Of a DNA stretch of 11,540 nt, positions 1 to 5,939 are shown one piece after another (position 1 is the stretch's first letter; each line of letters begins with the position of its first letter). The stretch covers positions 1-11,540 of the forward strand of contig WQUS01000213.1 of assembly GCA_009781965.1 (NCBI GenBank). The letters run 5' to 3'. Below the pieces are notes generated by a model. The model was not told the origin of the DNA. It made no database searches and saw only the letters and a program-made list of their open reading frames with translations. The position numbers and the translations under genes were made by a program. Source of the stretch: Bacillota bacterium. GTDB taxonomy: Bacteria > Bacillota > Desulfotomaculia > Desulfotomaculales > Desulfallaceae.

Positions 1-88
1 CCGCCACTTTGCCCGCCCGGGGTGTATTTGGCGGGTTCAGCACCGAGTTACCGCCGATGCCGGAAATTATATTATTTGCCGGAGCCAT
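1..88 (-). CDS. Possible 5' fragment of an unidentified minus-strand gene (partial)
   Basis: An ATG at 88-86 opens a frame that stays open to the left edge, giving 29 residues beginning MAPANNIISGIGG and containing NSVLNPPNTPRAGKVA. The composition (Gly, Asn and Pro turns, small residues) looks protein-like, but I do not recognise a family. It would lie downstream of katG on the same strand. Two points count against it: there is no clear Shine-Dalgarno before the ATG, and the base of a 12-bp stem-loop ends directly before the start codon. A competing plus-strand frame (from base 3 to a TAA at 120-122) is also open, so strand and reality are both uncertain. Confidence 0.28.
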   Translation of the reverse strand, partial: MAPANNIISGIGGNSVLNPPNTPRAGKVA

Positions 89-122
89 TTACCGGAGCAG
101 AGTTTCCGTGCTGCTCCGGTAA
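89..122 (-). terminator. Perfect 12-bp stem-loop downstream of katG, candidate terminator
   Basis: Arms at 89-100 (TTACCGGAGCAG) and 111-122 (CTGCTCCGGTAA) are exactly complementary, with a 10-nt loop. The structure starts 26 bases after the katG stop codon in the direction of katG transcription, which is where a terminator is expected. It lacks a U-run on either strand: on the minus strand the bases after it are AATGGC. It may therefore be a non-canonical terminator or an RNA 3'-end stabiliser rather than a textbook intrinsic terminator. Confidence 0.45.
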
Positions 123-148
123 TTCGTTGCTGAGGCAAGTTAAGGCAC

Positions 149-2338
149 TTATCTGAGCAAGTCAAAGCGATCGGCGTTCATCACTTTATTCCATGCCGCG
201 ACAAAATCACATCGGAATTTTTCTTGGGCATCATTGGCGGCGTATACTTCCGCAATGGCTCTCAGCTGTGAGTTGGAGCCAAAGATCAGGTCCACCCTGG
301 TGGCCGTCCATCTTGGCCGGCCGGTATTTCTGTCAACGCCGTTGAACAGGTTTGCGTCAGCGGTAGTTCGCCACTCGGTGTCCATGTCTAAAAGATTGAC
401 AAAGAAATCATTGGTTAACGTTTCCGGCTTGGCGGTCAATAGGCCGTGGGGGGATTGATTGAAGTTATTGCCTAAAACCCTCAGCCCGCCAAGTAACACG
501 GTCATCTCCGGCGCGGTCAGGTTGAGCAGCTGCGCTTTATCAAGCAACAGTTCCTCCGGCAAGGCGCTAAAGGCTCGCTGCAGATAGTTTCTGAAGCCGT
601 CATAGATTGGTTCCAGCACTTTCATAGCTTGGACGTCCGTTTGGGCCTGTGACGCGTCCATCCGGCCCGGCGTAAAGGGAACCTTGACGACGGCGCCCGC
701 TTTTTTTGCCGCTATCTCAATGCCCACAGCCCCGCCCAGCACGATTAAGTCGGCCAGGGATACGAATTTGCCGTTGCAGTTAAACTGATGCTGAAGCTGT
801 TCGTACTTGGCTAATACCGCTTTTAATTGGTGCGGTTGATTCACTTCCCAGCCAATCTGCGGTTCCAGCCGGATGCGCGCGCCGTTTGCGCCGCCTCTCC
901 GATCCGACCCTCTAAATGTTGAGGCGCTGGCCCAGGCGGTGCTGACCATCTGCGATACTGTCAAACCGGCGCCGGCAATTTTGCCCTTCAGCTCTTCGAT
1001 ATCCTGCTCATTGATAAGGTATCCCGCGCATGGGGGAATGGGGTCTTGCCACAGGAATTCCTCCTGGGGCACATCCGCTCCCCAATATAAAGTAGTCGGC
1101 CCCATATCCCGGTGGGTAAGCTTAAACCATGCTTTGGCAAAGGCGGTTGCGAATTTTTCCGGGTGCGCGTAATAGTCTTTGGCGATCTTTTCATAAATCG
1201 GGTCAAACTTGAGGGACAAATCGGCTGTGGTCATCATGGGGCGATGCTTTTTGTTCGGGTCATGGGCGTCCGCCACCAGATCTTCCTCGGCGCAATCTTT
1301 GGCCAGCCAGATATATGCCCCGGCAGGGCTTTTGGTCAATTCCCACTCGTACTTGAACAATACCTTCAAATAACCCATATCCCATTTGGTCGGGTTGGGT
1401 TTCCAGGCGCCTTCGATGCCGCTGCCGATGGTGTCGTCCGCGTTTCCCGCGCCAAAGTCATTTTTCCAGCCCAGGCCCTGCTGTTCAATGGGCGCGCCTT
1501 CCGGTTCCGATCCCACATGAGTCGCCGGCGCGGCGCCATGGGCTTTGCCGAAAGTATGGCCTCCGGCAATCAGCGCGACTGTTTCCTCATCGTTCATGGC
1601 CATGCGGGCAAATGTTTCCCGGACATCCTTGGCCGATTCGGCCGGTATGGGCTGTCCGTCCGGACCTTCCGGATTGACGTAAATCAGACCCATCTGCACG
1701 GCGGCCAGCGGGCTGTCGAGCTGTCTCTGGTCAGAATATCTTTCAACGCCGCCCAGCCACTCTTTTTCCGAGCCCCAATAGATGTCTTCCTGGGGTTCCC
1801 AGACGTCTTCCCGGCCGCCGGCGAAGCCGATTAACTTAAGCCCCATTGATTCAATGGCGCAATTTCCCGCCAAAATCATCAGATCCGCCCAGGATATTTT
1901 TTGGCCGTATTTTTTCTTGAGCGGCCATAGCAGCCTTCTGGCTTTATCCAGGTTTACGTTGTCCGGCCAGCTGTTTAACGGGGCAAACCTTTGGGTACCG
2001 TCTCTTGCTCCGCCGCGGCCGTCCATAGTGCGATAGGTACCGGCGCTATGCCAGGCCATCCTGATAAAGAGAGGCCCATAATGCCCGTAATCCGCCGGCC
2101 ACCATGTTTGAGAGTTCTTCATTAGCGCAAAGAGATCGTTCTTTAGCGCTTGCAGATCGAGAGTCTTAAATTCTTCGATGTAGTTGAACGAATTTCCCAG
2201 GGGATTGCTCAAATCGGAATTCTGGTGCAAGACGCTTAAGTTCAGTTGGTTCGGCCACCAGTCCTTGTTGGTGGTGCCTTTGGTGAAATCCGGCCGGCCC
2301 ATGTTGGCTGTGGCCGGCGATTGTGCATTATCGCTCAT
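149..2338 (-). CDS. katG: Catalase-peroxidase KatG
   Basis: Bifunctional haem enzyme that dismutates hydrogen peroxide and also has broad peroxidase activity; cytoplasmic, no signal peptide. The 729 residues match the usual length for the family, with an N-terminal haem-bearing peroxidase domain and a degenerate C-terminal peroxidase domain (from about residue 430). The distal triad R93, W96, H97 sits in the motif IRMAWHSAGTYR. The partners of the family's Met-Tyr-Trp crosslink are present as W96, Y220 (MGLIYVNPEG) and M246 (RMAMND). The proximal ligand is H261 (AGGHTFGKAHG), with W312 and D373 as its partners. The mobile arginine is R410 (LTHRDMGP). The start is supported by AGGAGG at 2346-2351, 7 nt upstream of the ATG. 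It appears monocistronic. All catalytic residues are intact, so it should be active. Confidence 0.98.
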   Translation of the reverse strand: MSDNAQSPATANMGRPDFTKGTTNKDWWPNQLNLSVLHQNSDLSNPLGNSFNYIEEFKTLDLQALKNDLFALMKNSQTWWPADYGHYGPLFIRMAWHSAGTYRTMDGRGGARDGTQRFAPLNSWPDNVNLDKARRLLWPLKKKYGQKISWADLMILAGNCAIESMGLKLIGFAGGREDVWEPQEDIYWGSEKEWLGGVERYSDQRQLDSPLAAVQMGLIYVNPEGPDGQPIPAESAKDVRETFARMAMNDEETVALIAGGHTFGKAHGAAPATHVGSEPEGAPIEQQGLGWKNDFGAGNADDTIGSGIEGAWKPNPTKWDMGYLKVLFKYEWELTKSPAGAYIWLAKDCAEEDLVADAHDPNKKHRPMMTTADLSLKFDPIYEKIAKDYYAHPEKFATAFAKAWFKLTHRDMGPTTLYWGADVPQEEFLWQDPIPPCAGYLINEQDIEELKGKIAGAGLTVSQMVSTAWASASTFRGSDRRGGANGARIRLEPQIGWEVNQPHQLKAVLAKYEQLQHQFNCNGKFVSLADLIVLGGAVGIEIAAKKAGAVVKVPFTPGRMDASQAQTDVQAMKVLEPIYDGFRNYLQRAFSALPEELLLDKAQLLNLTAPEMTVLLGGLRVLGNNFNQSPHGLLTAKPETLTNDFFVNLLDMDTEWRTTADANLFNGVDRNTGRPRWTATRVDLIFGSNSQLRAIAEVYAANDAQEKFRCDFVAAWNKVMNADRFDLLR

Positions 2339-2431
2339 CCATTAACCTCCTAATTTATTAATCTCTTCAAGATATTCAATCTCAATATCCGATATACGCC
2401 GCAGTTTTCCCATTGAAAATGATAATGCTGA

Positions 2432-2455
2432 TTTGTATATAGATCATAATACAAA
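2432..2455. promoter_or_regulatory. Inverted repeat overlapping the katG promoter, candidate operator
   Basis: Arms TTTGTAT (2432-2438) and ATACAAA (2449-2455) are perfectly complementary with a 10-bp spacer. The spacer contains the proposed katG -10 hexamer. The right arm lies between -35 and -10 and the left arm near the expected start of transcription, the position of a repressor operator. It does not match the PerR or Fur box consensus well, so no regulator is assigned. Confidence 0.35.
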
Positions 2456-2470
2456 AAGTTGATTAGTCAA
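2443..2470 (-). promoter_or_regulatory. katG promoter (sigma-A type)
   Basis: On the minus strand, TTGACT (complement of 2465-2470) is followed after 16 bp by TATGAT (complement of 2443-2448). Each hexamer matches the sigma-A consensus at 5 of 6 positions. Transcription would start near 2436, leaving a leader of about 100 nt before the katG ATG at 2338. Confidence 0.6.
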
Positions 2471-2526
2471 TAGATATCCATATATTCCGGTTTGCCGTTG
2501 ATTTTCTAAAAAATGGCTGGCGCCTG

Positions 2527-2535
2527 TGATATAAT
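2527..2535 (+). promoter_or_regulatory. Extended -10 promoter element facing the methyltransferase gene
   Basis: TGATATAAT is a perfect TATAAT with the TGn extension. No convincing -35 hexamer lies 16-18 bp upstream, which extended -10 promoters tolerate. It points toward the gene starting at 2711 and would give a leader of about 170 nt. It may be an alternative to the promoter at 2577-2605. Confidence 0.35.
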
Positions 2536-2576
2536 AAAAGACATAGACAAAGGCTTTTGTTTAAAAAGAAAAAGCA

Positions 2577-2605
2577 TTGACATTTTAGAGTTTTTTGGAT
2601 ATTAA
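2577..2605 (+). promoter_or_regulatory. Probable promoter of the methyltransferase gene
   Basis: A perfect -35 TTGACA (2577-2582) is followed after 17 bp by TATTAA (2600-2605), which matches the -10 consensus at 4 of 6 positions. Transcription would start near 2612, about 100 nt before the ATG at 2711. With the katG promoter it makes the 2339-2710 spacer (372 bp, AT-rich, no gene seen) a divergent control region. Confidence 0.5.
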
Positions 2606-2710
2606 TAGGGCAGTAATGAAAGTAATTGTAAAATAACCGGTGTAATAAATTTAACCGCTTGAGCTGCTTGAAGTCTGCAAGGAAATTTTGCGTCAAAACG
2701 GAGGGTTTTC

Positions 2711-3409
2711 ATGTCGAACAAAGAAACGGTATCCGTCGGCAAACTGTTGCTGGCTTACGTGTATGTGCTGATATTTCCCATTTTGCTTCTTTGGCTGGCC
2801 GGGAACTGGCTGTGGGCGGAGGGACTGATCTTTTCTCTGTGGTTCATCATGCTGTGCGTAATTGCCATCACCTGGCTGTACTTCAAGGATCCGTCGCTCC
2901 TGGCCGAGCGTTATAAGCTGCCGGGCGGAGGAGGGCAAAAAAAATGGGACATTGCGGTGGTAACTCTGCTGGTCGTTGGTTTTACCGCCTGGATCGTCCT
3001 GATGCCGCTGGATGCCGAGCGCTTACGCTGGACGGCCCATTTCCCCTTATGGCTGAAAATAATCGGGGGGCTTTTCCTGCTCCCCTCCGCGCTCCTGTTT
3101 CTGCGAACCTATATGGATAATCCCTATGCCTCCGGGGTGGTGCGGGTTCAAGAGGAACGCGGGCAGCAGGTGATTTCCGACGGGGTTTATGGTATCGTCC
3201 GCCACCCTATGTATTTGGGCGCCGCGTTTCTTTTCATCGGCTCGCCGATGCTGATGGGATCCATATTCGGTTTGGTTTTGGGCGCGCTGCTGACCATCCT
3301 GCTTGCCGTGCGCAGCGTGGGGGAAGAAAAAATGCTGCTTGCCGAACTGGAAGGATACGCCGCCTACAGAAAAAAGGTGAAATATCGGCTGATTCCGTTT
3401 ATTTGGTAG
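2711..3409 (+). CDS. Isoprenylcysteine carboxyl methyltransferase (ICMT)-family membrane methyltransferase
   Basis: Integral membrane protein of 232 residues with about five hydrophobic segments (roughly 11-31, 35-57, 80-98, 112-132 and 172-200). The C-terminal half carries the ICMT/PEMT-type cofactor signature: RHPMYLG at 164-170, GEEKML at 204-209, then GYAAYRKKVKYRLIPFIW to the end, a typical family ending. Family members transfer a methyl group from S-adenosylmethionine to a membrane-embedded or lipid-like acceptor. In bacteria the true substrate is usually unknown, and protein prenylation is not implied. GGAGGG at 2700-2705, 5 nt before the ATG, supports the start. It stands alone, divergent from katG and 124 bp upstream of the interrupted frame at 3534. 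I see no terminator after it. Confidence 0.9.
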   Translation: MSNKETVSVGKLLLAYVYVLIFPILLLWLAGNWLWAEGLIFSLWFIMLCVIAITWLYFKDPSLLAERYKLPGGGGQKKWDIAVVTLLVVGFTAWIVLMPLDAERLRWTAHFPLWLKIIGGLFLLPSALLFLRTYMDNPYASGVVRVQEERGQQVISDGVYGIVRHPMYLGAAFLFIGSPMLMGSIFGLVLGALLTILLAVRSVGEEKMLLAELEGYAAYRKKVKYRLIPFIW

Positions 3410-3533
3410 AAAGGACTGCTCGATGCTCGTGACTATTCCCGGTTCCCTGCTCACAGTATGTGATTTCGTTTACTAACTCTAATGTGGTTTACCATCTGCT
3501 GTTAACGATAATTATCAAAAAGGCAGGCGAAAA

Positions 3534-4001
3534 ATGATAGAGCAGATCGTATTAGCTGCGATTAATCGGGAACAATTGGCAGCCGCGGTTCGTATCGCGG
3601 CTGCATGGGGTTTAGTTGTTTTTGGTACCATGGACGGTGAAGTGCTGGCCAAGAGCAAAGCCGCTGATGCCACCGCCGGGCTCCGGGTATATTTTTACGA
3701 GCCCGGTTGAGATTGGCCCCGTAAAGTAATTGCCGTGGGCAATCTTAAATCTGTATGGACTGATTTACCGGATCCGGATGAAGAAGCCAGCTTTAAAGAA
3801 ACATTCTACGGCTATTTCGGCTACGCTTGGGAGCAGGTGCTGTTAGGGGCGGAAAAACCATTTGCGCATCACCGGTACTGGGACGGTTATTGGGCGGTGA
3901 CAGATGTCCAACCCGATCAAGGCTTGACTGTCTCCGATGTTGCCGGTCCTGGCTGCGATGGCTTGAAGCCGTTGTGTTATAACATTAGCATTTCTATATA
4001 A
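3534..4001 (+). CDS. Unidentified 155-codon frame interrupted by one in-frame TGA: selenoprotein candidate or broken gene
   Basis: The frame opens with ATG at 3534, after a weak AAGGCAGG site, and closes with TAA at 3999-4001. Its only internal stop is TGA at 3708-3710 (codon 59). The first segment is 58 residues, Ala-rich (LAAAVRIAAAW) and ends RVYFYEPG. The second continues DWPRKVIAVGNLKSVW and is rich in aromatic residues (FYGYFGYAWEQ, HHRYWDGYWAV). Both parts look like real protein. The second has no Shine-Dalgarno of its own; the GTG at 3735 is preceded by CCGTAAAGTAATTGCC. A hairpin with bacterial SECIS geometry follows the TGA, so selenocysteine insertion is possible. The alternative is a pseudogene: TGA is one transition from TGG (Trp) or CGA (Arg), and no Cys lies near the TGA. 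I do not recognise the family. The two cysteines in the second segment are near the C-terminus (GPGCDGLKPLC). Confidence 0.5.
3579..3604 (+). repeat. 9-bp GC-rich inverted repeat inside the interrupted frame
   Basis: GCAGCCGCG (3579-3587) and CGCGGCTGC (3596-3604) are perfectly complementary around an 8-nt loop. The arms encode the Ala runs of LAAAVRIAAAW. The hairpin lies 45 nt into the frame. It could be a by-product of alanine codons or a real mRNA structure. Confidence 0.5.
3724..3746 (+). promoter_or_regulatory. SECIS-like hairpin after the in-frame TGA
   Basis: ATTGCC (3729-3734) pairs perfectly with GGCAAT (3738-3743) around the 3-nt loop GTG. Below a two-base bulge (TA, 3727-3728), AAG (3724-3726) pairs with CTT (3744-3746). 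There are 24 nt between the TGA (3708-3710) and the apical loop. As I recall the bacterial SECIS model, it requires a short loop with G in the first two positions, an upper stem of at least 4 bp and 16-37 nt of spacing; this hairpin meets all three. The model is permissive, so a chance match is possible. Confidence 0.35.
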
Positions 4002-4033
4002 TCAGCACTGGTTTTTCCCGCTGCGCCCGGGGA

Positions 4034-4228
4034 CTAATCTTTAAAAAGCTTATTCATCATGCCATCAATCTTCCGCTTTCTTTGGGATGTTTCTTGATCG
4101 TTAAGCACAATAGTTAATACATCCCCTTCCTTTGCTCCCTCCGGCATGTCGGACATAGGAATGTTGATCATGCCTTTGTCTGTTTCAACAACAGCAAAAG
4201 GGCCTTCAAACCGATCAATTATCAGCAT
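4034..4228 (-). CDS. DUF3006 family small protein
   Basis: A 64-residue protein starting MLIIDRFEGPFAVVE and containing MINIPMSDMPEGAKEGDVLTIV, which is the DUF3006 pattern: a short all-beta domain of unknown biochemical function. The C-terminal tail is charged (QRKRKIDGMMNKLFKD). The start at 4228 is preferred over an upstream in-frame ATG (4270). The domain begins at MLIIDRFEG, and AAGGAGGAG (complement of 4236-4244) lies 7 nt upstream. That ribosome binding site overlaps the stop codon of the metallo-beta-lactamase gene, so the two are co-transcribed and probably translationally coupled. DUF3006 genes commonly sit next to ComEC-type metallo-beta-lactamase genes, which points to a shared role, but its nature is unknown. 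Confidence 0.85.
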   Translation of the reverse strand: MLIIDRFEGPFAVVETDKGMINIPMSDMPEGAKEGDVLTIVLNDQETSQRKRKIDGMMNKLFKD

Positions 4229-4242
4229 TAAGTATCTCCTCC

Positions 4243-5478
4243 TTATTGCGGTGGATGACAGACCGAGCATGGTCCGTAGGTAATTTTTGCTTTTTCCAGC
4301 GGGATAGGGATTTTACTTTTGCGCAAATACCTGCAGCCGTCGCGGTGGTATTTTGCACCGGTGGCGGTAACATATACCGTTATATTTTGCGCCGGTGAAG
4401 AATCTATTTGCGAGGCTCTGCTTGGCTCTACTGTTGAAGCAGACGGCTTGGGAGGCTTACTGGGCGCGCGGGATTGATAGGGGACAGGATCTTGATTAAC
4501 TCTGATATTGTTTCCATCAGAGGTTATTACTATTGTTCCTTGTTCGTCAGTCCGGTAAACCTTTACGCCGTACTTGCTAAGCGTTGCTAATGTCGTATCG
4601 TCGGGAAGCCCGTAAGTATTATCTTTTCCTACGGAGATTACCGCGTAAGCGGGGGTTGTTTTTTGCAGGAAAGAAGCGGTTGTAGAAGAATCGCTGCCAT
4701 GATGGCCGACTTTTAATACGTCGACATCAATGTCTCCCGTAAGTTCGTTTTCCGAAATCGATTCTGCGTCCCCGGCAAATAAGAAAGACGTATTTTGGTA
4801 TTGCAGTTTAATTACGGCAGACCAGTCATTCAAATCAGCGTAGCTGTTGCTGACCGGCGCGAGTATATCAACCTGTAAGCCGGGGATGGCAATAATGTTA
4901 ACGCCGGCCCGGGCGGTATGGATAGCTAAACCTTTATTGTCCACACTGGTTAACAATGCCTCAAATATTTGCGTGGTTGTCGAAACTTTTGGCATGTATA
5001 CGGAACCGATGGGGAAAGCATTAATTACGGCAGGGAGACCACCGATATGGTCTTCATGGGGATGGGTGGCGATAAGATAATCTATGGCGCTGATACCGTT
5101 AGAGTGCAAGTAGTTGATTACTGTGTTGCTATCCGCCTTGTTGCCGCCGTCAATTAACATGGTTTGGGTATTCGGAAGTTGGACGAGAATGGCATCAGCT
5201 TGCCCCACGTTTATAAAATGAACGGTTAGATCGGCACTAAAAGCGGTTGGAATATCAGTTGCTAAAGCCGTCTGGTTTGCTGGAGGCGCCGGAGACGCAG
5301 TTGTTTGTGTGGACGAGGACGCTGGAGTTGCTGACGTTGTCTCCGGTGACGGCGTTGCCGGGGACGAGGCAGGGGGGGAACCGGCGGTTTGGCTATTGAT
5401 CCTATTGCCGTCGTTACTGCAGGCGGCAAAGCAAAGGGTCAAAATAAGCACCAGGGTAAGGGCAAACAGTTTTTTCAC
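4243..5478 (-). CDS. Secreted ComEC-type metallo-beta-lactamase-fold lipoprotein with C-terminal Cys/His module
   Basis: A 411-residue exported hydrolase. The N-terminal signal KKLFALTLVLILTLCFAAC ends in a probable lipobox with the lipidated Cys at residue 20. A Ser/Thr/Pro-rich linker follows (about 21-76). The metallo-beta-lactamase domain (about 84-330) has HFINVGQADAILVQ, the metal site HPHEDH at 139-144, FAGDAE at 234-239 and GHHGSDSS at 258-265, as in the hydrolase domain of ComEC/Rec2. A second low-complexity linker leads to a 45-residue module (VYVTATGAKYHRDGCRYL...YGPCSVCHPP, Cys 382, 404 and 407) that resembles small Ada-like zinc-binding modules found on secreted nucleases. A role on extracellular nucleic acid or phosphodiester substrates is inference. 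The start is GTG at 5478, with GGGAGGA 5 nt upstream; an ATG at 5550 would put 24 polar residues before the signal peptide. It lacks the ComEC membrane channel domain, so it is not ComEC. Confidence 0.9.
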   Translation of the reverse strand: MKKLFALTLVLILTLCFAACSNDGNRINSQTAGSPPASSPATPSPETTSATPASSSTQTTASPAPPANQTALATDIPTAFSADLTVHFINVGQADAILVQLPNTQTMLIDGGNKADSNTVINYLHSNGISAIDYLIATHPHEDHIGGLPAVINAFPIGSVYMPKVSTTTQIFEALLTSVDNKGLAIHTARAGVNIIAIPGLQVDILAPVSNSYADLNDWSAVIKLQYQNTSFLFAGDAESISENELTGDIDVDVLKVGHHGSDSSTTASFLQKTTPAYAVISVGKDNTYGLPDDTTLATLSKYGVKVYRTDEQGTIVITSDGNNIRVNQDPVPYQSRAPSKPPKPSASTVEPSRASQIDSSPAQNITVYVTATGAKYHRDGCRYLRKSKIPIPLEKAKITYGPCSVCHPPQ

Positions 5479-5483
5479 TTTAA

Positions 5484-5490
5484 TCCTCCC
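5484..5490 (-). promoter_or_regulatory. Ribosome binding site that fixes the GTG start of the lipoprotein gene
   Basis: On the minus strand GGGAGGA is followed by TTAAA and then GTG AAA AAA CTG. The strong site and 5-nt spacing decide for GTG at 5478 over the in-frame ATG 72 nt upstream, and the resulting protein begins directly with a lipoprotein signal peptide. Confidence 0.8.
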
Positions 5491-5800
5491 AGTCGGATTG
5501 GTTTCTTTTTTAACTTGAAGTGTGTATGTTTTATTGATCCATTTAGACAATAAAAAACAGCTGTAAAATTATACGATTAGATACATTACTTGCTAGTAAA
5601 TCCATAATTTTATTGCAGTTTGATTTTCTTGCTATTATTTTATTTTAATGCTATATTTAAAAATACGCTAATGTTATTCTATTACACTAAACCCAATATT
5701 TACACCGATATCTTTATGTTGCATAAATAATGCGGTAAGATCCATTTCCATTGACAATCGTTTTATTGGCTGCTAATTGTAAAAGATGTTTTATTTAGCC

Positions 5801-5828
5801 ATAAAAATAGCGCCTAAAATATAGGCGC
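5801..5828 (-). terminator. Intrinsic terminator of the ABC export operon
   Basis: Perfect 7-bp stem GCGCCTA (5810-5816) / TAGGCGC (5822-5828) with a 5-nt loop. Read on the minus strand it is followed by TATTTTTAT, a proper U-run. It lies 112 nt past the stop codon of the adaptor gene and is correctly oriented to end the three-gene operon. Confidence 0.8.
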
Positions 5829-5860
5829 CGCAAGATGTGCTTATAGGTGTGGTCAAGATA

Positions 5861-5889
5861 ATAACAACTGATGTCACACTAGTTGTTAT
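5861..5889. repeat. 9-bp perfect inverted repeat downstream of the adaptor gene
   Basis: ATAACAACT (5861-5869) and AGTTGTTAT (5881-5889) are exact complements separated by 11 nt. It lies between the adaptor stop codon (5940) and the terminator at 5801-5828. The stem is AT-rich and has no U-run on either side, so it is not a second intrinsic terminator. It could be a protein-binding palindrome or an mRNA 3' structure. Confidence 0.5.
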
Positions 5890-5939
5890 ATGGAAAAAAC
5901 AAGCGGATGAAGCAGATTAAGCATTAACATATTACCGCT

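Larger units (their letters stand above)
5479..5939. other. AT-rich spacer between two minus-strand operons
   Basis: 461 bp with no convincing gene on either strand. It holds the ribosome binding site and leader of the lipoprotein operon. A TATAAT-like -10 for that operon lies at the complement of 5568-5573, but I found no good -35. A 9-bp AT-only inverted repeat flanks that -10 (TAAAATTAT 5564-5572, ATAATTTTA 5604-5612). The ABC operon terminator and a separate 9-bp inverted repeat lie toward the right end. The stretch 5613-5800 is strongly AT-rich and I see nothing further in it. Confidence 0.6.

Noticed and set aside
3..122. Plus-strand open frame at the left edge (…GVFGGFSTELPPMPEIILFAGAIY…)
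   Set aside because: It has no recognisable domain, ends within the stem-loop, and conflicts with a minus-strand frame that begins with ATG; neither can be confirmed from 88-120 bases.
1112..1834. 240-codon plus-strand open frame inside katG
   Set aside because: It is exactly antisense to a highly conserved part of katG, has no ribosome binding site and shows no recognisable domain; long antisense frames are common opposite GC-rich genes.
2414..2436. Possible PerR/Fur box in the katG leader (TGATAATGCTGATTT)
   Set aside because: Only the left half matches the consensus; the right half has too many mismatches.
3507..3516. GATAATTATC palindrome upstream of the interrupted frame, resembling Fur box half-sites
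   Set aside because: It lacks the 1-bp spacer and full length of a Fur or PerR box (TGATAATNATTATCA), and 10-bp AT-rich palindromes are frequent by chance.
3718..3727. CCCGTAAAGT, identical to 10 bases of the inner arm at 10351-10360
   Set aside because: Only 10 bases match, the flanks differ, and a single shared 10-mer is not strong evidence of a repeat family.
4008..4040. Possible bidirectional terminator between the convergent genes (CCCG…CGGG)
   Set aside because: The stem is only 4-5 bp and no convincing U-run follows it on either strand.
5744..5776. TTGACA-N17-TAATTG promoter-like pair on the plus strand in the AT-rich spacer
   Set aside because: No gene or terminator-ended small RNA lies downstream on the plus strand; the -10 match is poor and the region is AT-rich.
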